A stretch of 64,000 bases of DNA from Stentor roeselii (lineage: Eukaryota; Ciliophora; Heterotrichea; Heterotrichida; Stentoridae). The stretch lies in assembly GCA_006503475.1 (NCBI GenBank), contig RSEH01000137.1, positions 1 to 64,000 on the forward strand. Direction: 5' to 3'. Both the position numbers and the translations under genes were made by a program. Below are positions 1 through 9,988 of this stretch, piece by piece. The first letter of the stretch is position 1. Each line of letters begins with the position of its first letter. Under the pieces are notes generated by a model. It saw nothing but the letters and a program-made list of their open reading frames with translations, searched no databases and was not told the origin of the DNA.

Positions 1-36
1 GCAAAAACCTATGATGTTCCAGGATATCTTATATAA
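1..36 (+). CDS. possible 3' end of a gene cut by the window edge
   Basis: An open frame from base 1 reads eleven residues (AKTYDVPGYLI) and ends in TAA at 34-36. Its composition is less AT-rich than the sequence that follows. Too short to identify; it may be chance. Confidence 0.25.
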   Translation, partial: AKTYDVPGYLI

Positions 37-662
37 ATAATGATTAATTTTCGAAATACTACTCACTTTAATCAATAAAATTCATAAAATATTCAAATTA
101 TAGCTAATATTACAAATCTTTAATGACATAATAAAAGGGATAAGTGGGAAGATGTTAATCTCACCAGATGGTAGCACTCAGCGATTTGCTCTTAAGGTAT
201 AAAATTTCATAAATTTGAATTTAAAATGTTCTAAATATATCACTTGATCTAGATACTAACAACCTAAACCTCTTATTTTTTAGCCTCAAACACTGATGAT
301 TTGAAATCATAATAAAGTAAGACATTCGTATATTTTCGAGTTGAACTCTGTTATTAAGAAAATTATTTTTCATATTAACTTGAACAAACTACATGATATA
401 GATGATGCAAATAATTTTGTACTTGCTATACAATTAGGGTTTTCCTTTTCAATCGGAAATAGCAAATCTATACACACTTAAATACTTCTAAAACTAAAAT
501 ACTTGTAAATTAGGGATATCATTATAATATTAAATTATATATTAAAGACAGTCCTAGTATAATTCATCTATTTTGAATTCCTCCATTCAAAGCTCTTAAA
601 TTTTTGAAATCATTGAATCCTTAACTCATCGATATTAACTCTCCAGAAGGCATCCAATAAAT
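37..662. other. intergenic, AT-rich
   Basis: No convincing gene. A short, less AT-rich patch lies at about 135-200 (open for some 20 codons before TAA) but has no recognisable start or domain. The rest is AT-rich leader for the gene at 663. Confidence 0.4.
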
Positions 663-3600
663 ATGTTGATTTTCCTTTGGGTGCTATTCCTAGTTGAATC
701 AAAGAATAGCTACTGCTGGGATAACCAGTGCTATAACTGCACTGATTCCAAGTTCAACTTTGCTGGGGCAAGCTGTTTAGATGTGTGCCCAACTTTCTTC
801 AGTTTAGATCAAAGTACATCGTCATGTGTCGGAACCACAGGAAGTCTAAGGCTATTTACGATAGAATTTTACTTGTATTTAGATTACTCTACGAAAACAG
901 TGAAGAATTTTTATCATCCGATGAATCAGCTATTCAAAAATGATCAAATTGGGCCTATACCAACCAAAGATAGGGGATTTTTTTTCTCTGATACAAGCCG
1001 ACTACTTACTGATGATAAGCCGATCTTAGCTCCTACCTTCGGACTGGGGATTATGCTTCGAGTTCTTTTTCCAGGTACAATATTTACGATAAATATGGGA
1101 GCATATATAGTCTTTGAAATGAAAGCCGTGGACTTAGAAGTGCAAATAAATTACTTTGTTTGCAATTTTACATGCGACTATCAAACAAGGTCTATAAATC
1201 ACTATAGCAAATGGATAAAACTAACAGTCAACTTTATTCAAAGTAATAGTATGCTAACAGTCGATATGAATTACAATAAACTTTATTATTATGAAGAGTT
1301 TCGACCTTCATCTAATGATAACTCATATTTTTTTGGAAAAGACTCTGGAGGATTCAAAGGATTTATTTATTATTTCGAGCTTAGAAATAAAAACAGTGCT
1401 CTAGATTTTAACTTCAATATCAACAGTTGTACTGAAACTCAATATTACTACGAAGGATCATGTTTGGAATGTCCTACTGATAAACTTTGGCCACTTTGTA
1501 CATTTGGAAATGGAGTTTCTTGCTACTCATCCAATTGTACTAGTTGCAGTGGCTTTGGGTATCAAGATTGCAGCAATTGTGGAAATTCCAGTCCTTCCCC
1601 TTGCATTTTAGGTAAAAACTGTAATGTTGGAAATCAATTCAGTTGTACTCAATGCGAATCTGGGTTCTATAACAGCAATGGAGTTTGCATATTAACGCCT
1701 ACTCCAAATAGAAACCCAAAGAAATCTATCGAAATAGATTTTGGATATTTTTTAGAGAATAACGAATACTTCGAATGGCCTTACAATGTCTTGAATGGAA
1801 ATGAGTCAATTCCAACTCCGATAAGATTCCGAGGACATTACTTTAACGGAAGTGCATACTTGAAAAACAAAGTGACTATCCTTCTGAATCACTCCTTAAC
1901 AATCGCATTTTGGTTATATAGCCAAAATTCAAGTACTTTATTGGAATCAAGTAAAGTTAAAATAACAGGATCAGGTGATATCAATATAACCTTATCAAAT
2001 AAAGAAGATACTAAAATAGTCCTATCCAGGGATAAACTCTATCCAAAACTATGGTATTTTTTTGCTGCCATCTTAAAATTAGAAAACTCCACAACTACCC
2101 TTTTAAGGTTTTATAATGATAAACTCGAAACTATTTACTCCATCGCTGGATACGCTTTATACGACGAAGCTGGTCAAACATTCATAGGATGTTCTCTTGA
2201 TAAAACGAATTGCTTTGTAGGTTTCATCCATAATATGGATCTTTGGCAATATGATTTCGGCTTCACAATTGATAACAGAACCCTGAGTTGTCCAGATAAT
2301 ACGACAAACTGTCTTCAAGTCTGTGAAGCGACTCAATATTTCAACACATGGGAAAACCTCTGCTTACCTTGTAACCCTGAATGTTTATACGGATGCGCAA
2401 GCTGGGCAAGTTGCAGAAAGTGCAACACGACGATATGTGTGTCGTGCTCTAGAAGTTACACTGGAGATTGTCTAATCAAGACTCCAAGTGATGGATCGTG
2501 TGCCGCTGGGCTAGTGCTGAAAAATGACACCTGTTGTGATAATGAATGCAGTGACTGCTATGGACCCTATTTCTTCAAATGCCTTAAATGCCATTCGCGT
2601 CGCTTCCTCCATAGTAATGTTTGTGTGGATCAATGTCCGACTGGTTATCAGAAAAATGTTAAATCAGAATGCGTTATGATTATTTCCCTTATAATGTCAT
2701 ATACCTTCGAAAGCATTCATAGTCCCAATTATGATGCTTACAGTAAACAACCTGCGAAATTCGGAACAGACATGCAAACTATAAGTGGAAATAATGAAAC
2801 TCATCCGAGACCAGCAGCTCAGAGAGGGTACTACTTCAGAAGTTCGAGTTTTGCAACTCTTCCTAAAGTGATAATTCCAGTTATGGCTACTGTTACTTTT
2901 TTTATTTATGTTGAGGCAGACGGGTTAATCTTTTCTCATGGAAAAATGAAATGGTTCAGTAACGGAACGATATTCTATGAACTAAGCAGAAATCTTAATA
3001 ATTTCGAAAAATTTTACACAAATTTCTTCAGTGTGAGTAAAATTTGGATTGAATATACTTTGACGGTATTTAAAGATATTCATGGAACTACCTACATCAA
3101 ACTATATAAGAATTATGAAGAGCAAGCAGCTAGTTATGCCTTTTACTTGTTGTACAATCCTAAGCCTGAATCTGTTATAATTGGGTTGAACACCAGTACT
3201 GGATTTCAAGGTTTTCTTTATTCTTTCAAGATTTACTCAGTAGTCCTTGACACTCAACAAATAAAAATGATAACCAACACGTCTTTGAATCTGAATTTAT
3301 GGACTTGCGAATTCAATAAATATTTTGATGGTTCTTGCAAAGACTGCAGATCTGACTGCAGCACCTGTGTCAGAAGTGGAGACTGTGTCCTTTGCAATGA
3401 TATGAAATGCAAAACATGTTCATCTTTTACATCAGCCTGCAGTGAATGTTTAGCTAACTCAATTCTCGATATTTCGACAGGATCCTGCTACTGTCCAGAT
3501 ATAACTGTCTGGAATCAGTCAACTAGCTATTGTGAAAATTGTGCTCCTCTCTGCAAATCATGCAGTAACTCCAACTGCATCGAATGTCCTAACAACGCAC

Positions 3601-6600
3601 TTAACATAAGCGGTACCTGCAGGTGTAATAATAAATTTTACCAAGTAAACTCAACTTTTTGCAACACTTGTGATATAACTTGCTTGGAATGTGATGGTCC
3701 TTCGAAAAGAAATTGCACAACTTGCGTAGTTAATTCAAAACTGACAATAAATAATCAATGCATTTGCAATCTCGGGTTTTTTAGAAATGGGTTTGATTGC
3801 AGTCCTTGTCATGAAACCTGCAAGACCTGCGAAGGAGCTGCTTTTAACCAATGTTTGTCCTGCAGAGTGAATCTTGTCCTAAAGAGCTCTTCTTGTGTTT
3901 GTCCTTCGAAAACTTACTGGAACCAGCCCTTGTTTTATTGTGATAGTTGTGAAGAGGATTGCCTTGAATGTAAAGGAAACCAGTTCTATCAATGCTCAAA
4001 GTGTCCTGATGATTTCAGCATGTTGGCCGGTTATTGCTCACAAGTGTGTCCCCTCGGATATCTACAAAGCGATGGAAAATGCCTTGAGAAGTATGGAGTT
4101 AAAGCTTTTATCAGGTTCTCTTTTGAGGAAATCAAGGGAGTTTTCTATGATGAGATCAGCAAGGTCAGGGCATTAACTGGAACTTCTTTGAAGTTTTACC
4201 TGGATGCTGATGAGAATGACCCTATTCCTACCTACAAAAGAGGTCTTTACTTTACAGGAAATTCAAGTTTTCTGAGTTTCACAAGTCTTGAAAAGCAAGT
4301 TTTGTTCGGTCCTGATTTTTCCATTTCTTTTTGGATATGGCCGGAGCTTCAGAACTTCTTGATTTTTCAGTACTATTATAATGAGACCTTGCAATTCAAC
4401 ATCTCTTTCGAGGGACTCAAGATGAGAACTGACTTTTGGTTATTTGGAGAAAAGTTTTATTATCTAAGCAGTGTGAAACTAGAGCTTAAAGAATGGAATC
4501 ATTTAGAGCTGGTCTTAGAATACTCTTATCTCACTGAGATCCACATTGTTACGAATACTTTCGAAGGGTCTCGTAAGTCGGCCACTTCAATTCCTTTTAA
4601 AGACTTCCTCAACGCGTCGTTTTACATCGGAAGTTTATTAAATTCATCTAATAGTTTCAAAGGCTTTCTTTACTCACTCGAGTTTTATGTTCGAAAGCCT
4701 TTATTAGAAACGTTGGTTTACCCAGGGATCTGTGAAAACTGTTTAGTGTGTCTTTCAGATGGTTCATGCATTCCTTCGTGCAACTTAACTGAATTCCCTG
4801 TTCTCGACAGATGCTCCTCATGCCTCGAACTATGCACATCTGGCTGCCGTCATAATTATTCTTGTAATCTCTGTTACGACCGTAACTGTTTAAACTGTTC
4901 CAATTATCAAAAAAACTCTTGTCTTGATTGTCAAGTTGGTTACGAACTGATCAACAACTCATGCAATAAATGTGAAAATATCACTTATTACAACAAAATA
5001 ACTAAAAAATGCACTCCTTGTGAAGGCCTCTGCAAAACTTGTCTTTCTCAAACTGAATGCACATCTTGCACTAGCCATAGTTCATTAAGTCAACAGTCAA
5101 AATGTCTTTGTGATGTTGGGTACTATGCAGTAATCGGATGTGAAAGGAAAATGTTTATTGCATTGATTTCTATTGACTTTCAAAATAAAGTAAAAATTAG
5201 TTTCACTGAAGAATTGATGATTCCCCTGAAAAATGATGATGCTGAAATTTTAGTAAATTCTGAAAATATCAACTTTGAAATAGAAAATATCGATGCTTTT
5301 AACTATCATTTTCTCTGCAATTTCTCAAAAAAAGTAAAAAAAGGAGATAAACTTGATTTTAGGTTTAAAAATCAATTAGTTTCTGGAAAGAATTCTTTAC
5401 TCTTAACGGAAAATCTTACGATTACTCTGAACTATGAAGAAAGTAAGAATCTTGATGAAATGGCTCAGGCGGTTCAAAGTTTTGTGTCAGGTAACTTGAT
5501 AACTGGCATTTTAGCCTCAGTAGGATGTGCTACAATATTGTCTGATCCATCATTTTTTTTCAGTACATTAACAAATGTGGAGATGTACTCTTATGCTGCG
5601 ATGTATGATATTCAATTTGACTCGTCTTTAGTAAAATTTTTTCATTCAATCCAGATCGAGTCAAAAGTTCCGAATCTATTAAATTTATTGATAACGGAAA
5701 CCAATACGAAACCCCTTAAAAGGAAATATGTTGAGTATGGCTATGATTCAAACTTGATCTTAAAAAATTCAGGAGTTAACTTTACCGTATTAAGTTTCTT
5801 CCTTATTATGATGATTATTGTTCTTCCTATCCCGAATATAAAATGCAATTATCTGGATATCAAGATAAGAGAATTAAAAGAGTCTTTTAAGTTTAGAATA
5901 TTTCTTAGAATATTTATTCAAAGTCTTTTTGAAGTTTTTCTTAATTCTTTGATTGGAATTACAACTTCTGAAATGATTGGACTGCTTCAAATTTTTGACT
6001 TCTCTGTTTGTATTATATGTTTAGTAATTTTTATCTAGATCTTTCAGACTTTGATTTCAATTTATTTAGTAGGATTGGTTATTAAGAGAAAATACCTTTC
6101 GGGAGAACAATTAAAACATATAATTCGAAAATATGAAACTATTTTTTGTGAGTTTAAAGAGTTTCCAAATCAAGGATTCTATTACATAATATTTATAATC
6201 AGAAGATTAAATATAGCTGCTTTGATAATTTTTGTAAGGCATCCAACACTTCAATTAGCAATTAGTGCTTGCTACCCAATTGCTGTAATCAATACCTAGA
6301 TAGTGGTCTTTATAATCGGGGCCTCCCCATATAAAAATTGTATTAATCAGTATTATACACTGCTCAGTGAACTTCTGTTATTCTCATTTTATTTTTTTTT
6401 GTCTTTACCATTCATTTCAAATATAAAATTCACAGAAGAATATTTGACATCGAGGTGCATTTATATAATTATCGGTGCACTACTACTAAATTTTATCTTT
6501 GCACTGATTTTGATATTTCATAAATTATATATATTGGTTCGACAAAAAATGGGAAGGTATAGTAAAGCCCGTGTTAAAAATTTCACTTGGAATGATCAAA

Positions 6601-6695
6601 ATCCGAATAGAGTAATTTCAACAAATGCTTTAGCAGATCATAAAAATGAAGTAAAATCAAGAAATATTATTATGCATCAAAATAAAATCATTTAG
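663..6695 (+). CDS. giant Cys-rich, LamG-like multipass surface protein
   Basis: Two 15-nt introns (6024-6038, 6285-6299) join three exons into one frame of about 2000 residues. Order of parts: signal peptide (about 1-18); four LamG/concanavalin-like modules near residues 60-255, 355-545, 680-880 and 1165-1365, each carrying a shared 'RGxYF...S.L' strand motif; furin/EGF-like Cys-rich blocks (CxxC repeats) after each module; a Cys-poor stretch (about 1505-1700); then about six or seven membrane segments and a basic tail (HKLYILVRQKMGRYSKARVK). The architecture matches large ciliate cell-surface Cys-rich proteins of unknown ligand. Both introns remove an in-frame TAG, so without splicing the protein would lose its later membrane segments. 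Stop is TAG. Confidence 0.85.
6024..6038 (+). other. 15-nt intron, gtaatttttatctag
   Basis: GT...AG, 15 nt, A at position 10, phase 0. It contains the in-frame TAG that would otherwise end the surface protein. Removing it keeps a hydrophobic frame open. Confidence 0.9.
6285..6299 (+). other. 15-nt intron, gtaatcaatacctag
   Basis: GT...AG, 15 nt, A at position 10, phase 0, ending in an in-frame TAG. Its removal joins the frame to the last membrane segments of the surface protein. Confidence 0.9.
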
Positions 6696-7340
6696 TTATT
6701 AGAGTAGTTAGAGTAGTAATTATTAAAAAAAATTCACCTGGCTACTAATATGATGGTAAAAACTATAAAATTATTTATATTCTTTGACATAACTCTTAAG
6801 AAATAATATTTCGTAAGCTTACTATCTACCCCTCTTTTTTGGTATACTCTTATTAATTTATGGATAATACAGAAATTTTCAATAATATTTCATTATATTT
6901 ATCACAATAACATTAATAATAAGGATTTCAAAGTCTGTCCTGAAATTAAGTTTGCATATTTTCTCTTCTTTGATAAAATCTACTAATGGATGTGTAAATC
7001 TTACTTCATTGGAAATTGAATAATTAAGTGCTCTGGTTTTATCTTGATTAAAATATTGAAGATAGACTCAAATTTTTATATAGCCCAGCCTTAATCATCA
7101 CTATTTAAAGTGTTTAAATATATGAATCAAACTCGTAGATATAAGAAAAATGATTAAATCTAACTATTCGGATAGAATGGATGAAATAATTATCCTGATA
7201 TAGAAAAATTATCCCCATAATCTCATCAATATCCAAAAAATCTTTTTAAATCTCTATAATGCTTATATTAAACATCTGGGGATTTTCAAATATTCAATGA
7301 ATAAAACGATTTTAAATCTTAAGCCATTCTAAAAGTAATT
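6696..7340. other. intergenic between convergent genes
   Basis: 645 bases, AT-rich, no ORF or repeat with support. From about 7010 rightward it belongs to the segment duplicated at 59.84 kb. Confidence 0.5.
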
Positions 7341-8340
7341 CTAATTATTGTTAAAGAAGTTCATAAGTTGACTCAAATCCATATTTCCAGTATTAGAACC
7401 TCTTTCATTATTAGACTGACCTAAAAGCATACGATAAAAGCTACCACAAAAATTTGAATAGCCTTGGGGATCAGTTTTAATCATCTTCTCACTCATTTGC
7501 ATTCCCAACTGCATAAGTTGTGGATTTGATGCATATAATCCCATGATGTTCTGAAATAAACTCATATTCCCACCCTGCTGGTCATTAAAAGGTTGATTTG
7601 TTTGATTATTTGGAAATGGAATTGGAGAGCTAGAAGGTTGAGTTGAGTGATTCATAGAACTGACTGCAGTATTCTGAATCGGTGGCTTGTTTGAGTCATT
7701 CTCTTCTGGGTTTTCTGGTAAATCGTCTAAAATGATGTAAAGTATTTGATTATCTTGTAGATTGAGAGGGTCTTCGTACAAGTAATTTTCATCGATACAT
7801 ATTTTGAAAGGAATATTTACTGATATCATTGACTTGCACTTTTGTATTAAGTCAGAGAGTTTGATATTCTTTGAGACATTTAATTCAAAAGTTTGTTCGG
7901 TGATTTCAACGATGCATTTCAAGTGAACACTCATTTATATATAATTATAGAATATGTAGATATTAATATTTACTATATAGTCAACTTTAATCAAAAAACA
8001 GAATTTAGAGTAGCCAATTTTTAATTATCTCAAATATTTACATTTAAATCAGTCAAGCCAAAACCTGATCTATCTTTATTTTTTTCTGATTTGATTAAAT
8101 TTATTTGAATTCTTATAAGTATTTGATTATTATCACTAGAGAATAAGTATGATGATCAATTAAATATAAACAAATAATCTTCAAAATATATATTTTACTC
8201 TTTTTGTGAGGAAGATATCTTATTTGACTTGCAAAATTTTATAAGATAAAGAATTTAAACATTCTAAAAAATTCACAGCAATATTACAAGCTCTTTCAAA
8301 GTTTAATCAATATCTTTATCTAATATTGATGAGCAGCACC
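7010..8340. repeat. segmental duplication, copy 1 (partner 59840-61165)
   Basis: By eye the gene at 7341-7934 and both of its flanks match 59840-61165 in the same orientation, with scattered substitutions and small indels. Shared landmarks include 'aagtgctctg' at the left edge (7026 and 59855) and 'aatcaatatcttta' near the right edge. Intergenic sequence is nearly as alike as coding sequence, so the copy is fairly recent. Confidence 0.8.
7341..7934 (-). CDS. small ubiquilin-like protein, copy 1
   Basis: 197 residues. Residues 1-72 look like a ubiquitin-like fold (HLKCIVEITEQTFELNV, LQDNQILYIILDD). A polar linker rich in N, Q, S and P follows (about 73-120). The C-terminal part contains ASNPQLMQLGMQMSEKM, which recalls the STI1-like 'NPQ' repeats of ubiquilin. 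No C-terminal UBA domain is visible, so it is much shorter than ubiquilin. Ubiquilins shuttle ubiquitinated clients to the proteasome; that role is inferred from similarity only. Paralogues lie at 60166-60759 and 59270-59814. Stop is TAA. Confidence 0.75.
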   Translation of the reverse strand: MSVHLKCIVEITEQTFELNVSKNIKLSDLIQKCKSMISVNIPFKICIDENYLYEDPLNLQDNQILYIILDDLPENPEENDSNKPPIQNTAVSSMNHSTQPSSSPIPFPNNQTNQPFNDQQGGNMSLFQNIMGLYASNPQLMQLGMQMSEKMIKTDPQGYSNFCGSFYRMLLGQSNNERGSNTGNMDLSQLMNFFNNN

Positions 8341-8434
8341 TGCTTGAAATTCAAGAAGCTTGATTATCTTTATTTATTTAAAAATCTACTTAAAAATCAA
8401 GTCTTTAAGTAGACATATTGTTCTATATTTTATT
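7935..8434. other. divergent intergenic region
   Basis: 500 AT-rich bases between the ubiquilin-like gene (minus) and the B-box/kelch gene (plus). Most of it is the right part of the duplicated segment. No further gene seen. Confidence 0.4.
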
Positions 8435-9667
8435 ATGCAAAAGTTATGCCATAGCATCGGCTGTACAGAGCAAGTATTTTTTGGGTGTTCCTGCTCAAAT
8501 TCAATGCTCTCGTGCCAAGCCCACATTTCGTCTCATTTACTTTCCTTCGGCCAGCACATTCCATCTAAATTGATGACCAGAATCCAAGAAGACCAAAAAG
8601 AAAATCTGATAAAAAACTTGATCGAAAGTAAAAAACTCATAAAAAATAACATAGAAAAGCTTAAAGAATTTTCTCAGATGGTAATAAAATCAATTGAGAA
8701 AGAATCAAATAAAACTATTCAGATGCTATCAAAAGAATATGATTTCTTCAAGCAAAGCTTAAAGCTATTCTTGAGTAAATCCATGATTGATGTCGAATAT
8801 CTGGAAAGCATTACGATAAAAAATGAAAAATCACTTAATAGATTTCATTTTCAATTTGAAAAAATCGAGATGATTATAAGGGACACTTTTAACTTAGACA
8901 TTTGGGAATACTCCACCTGTGATGATAACTATGCAATAATTTTCAATACCTCATCTTCGAAGTACATCGATATGGTGAGCTTAGATAATTTTACTAAAAT
9001 AACAACCAATCTTCATCTGGGAAAATTAATCGAACGCTGCATTTGCTGTAAAATAAACAACAGTCAATATTTCGTTTATGGAGGAGGTCCTTCGTCAAAA
9101 TTACAGTCAGCTAAGATTATTGACATAAAAAATAAAACTTATCAAATACTTCCATCTGATTCGGTTTTGTATCAATCAGGAGGATGCTTATTTAAAAATG
9201 AAATATATATTTTTGGGGGATTTAATGAAACTGAAAAAATTAAAGAATCTAAAAAGTACAGCATTCTTTCAAAAACTTGGCACGAGTTAGCATCACTTCC
9301 AAAAAAAATTGATTTTTCGAGTGCTTGCTCTGTAAATGGTAAGATATTTATAACAGGCCCTGATATAGAATACATTTATTTGTACGAGCCTGAGCTCAAT
9401 AGATATTCAATTTCAAAATTTCCTGTAGACAGTGGAAACAAAAAATTCTTCGTGAAAAACTGGCTTGTTTGGTTCTCAAGAGCACTTCTTGAACTTGATA
9501 ATAATGAAAATTTAATCAGCTATCATCCTATCACTCATTCAGCATCATGCCTAAACTCATCAGCCTATTTTCTCAGAGGTAAATTCATATATTTTACAAC
9601 TCAATGCTTAAAACTTTTTAGGATAGACACTGTTTCTAAAATATTAGAGTTAGTTAGTTATGGATAA
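8435..9667 (+). CDS. B-box-like zinc finger, coiled-coil and kelch-repeat protein
   Basis: 410 residues from the ATG at 8435; an upstream in-frame TTG at 8360 is not a likely start. Residues 1-45 hold a B-box-like Cys/His cluster (CHSIGCTEQVFFGCSC, CQAHISSH). Residues about 50-150 are predicted coiled coil. From about 190 on there are kelch-type blades (YGGGPSSK, GGCLFKNEIYIFGGF, WHELASLPKK). The layout resembles ciliate B-box/kelch proteins, often scaffolds or ubiquitin-ligase adaptors; no RING is visible, so ligase activity is not supported. Stop is TAA. Confidence 0.75.
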   Translation: MQKLCHSIGCTEQVFFGCSCSNSMLSCQAHISSHLLSFGQHIPSKLMTRIQEDQKENLIKNLIESKKLIKNNIEKLKEFSQMVIKSIEKESNKTIQMLSKEYDFFKQSLKLFLSKSMIDVEYLESITIKNEKSLNRFHFQFEKIEMIIRDTFNLDIWEYSTCDDNYAIIFNTSSSKYIDMVSLDNFTKITTNLHLGKLIERCICCKINNSQYFVYGGGPSSKLQSAKIIDIKNKTYQILPSDSVLYQSGGCLFKNEIYIFGGFNETEKIKESKKYSILSKTWHELASLPKKIDFSSACSVNGKIFITGPDIEYIYLYEPELNRYSISKFPVDSGNKKFFVKNWLVWFSRALLELDNNENLISYHPITHSASCLNSSAYFLRGKFIYFTTQCLKLFRIDTVSKILELVSYG

Positions 9668-9988
9668 TATAAAAAACTATTTAGATATAATTCAATATAA
9701 AAACTATTTAATTAACTAATCACGCTTAGGTTTATGTATGTCCTTGAAATTCTATATAATCATTTGAATTGGGTTTTACCAATTCAAGTTTAATCATCAC
9801 TGATTTAACTTTCGATATCTTTGAAATAATCAAATACTTGAATTGTCTATATTTAAAATTTTAGGTATTTATCTAATGTGAGAGGATAGTACTTATAAAT
9901 TGTCTAAATTAATACAATTGCTTTGAAATAATTATTGATAAGATAGGTTTACCTAAAAGATAAATAGCTATAATTTAAGATGTAGATC
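9668..9988. other. intergenic, nothing seen
   Basis: 321 AT-rich bases upstream of the intron-array gene. No ORF or repeat with support. Confidence 0.4.
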
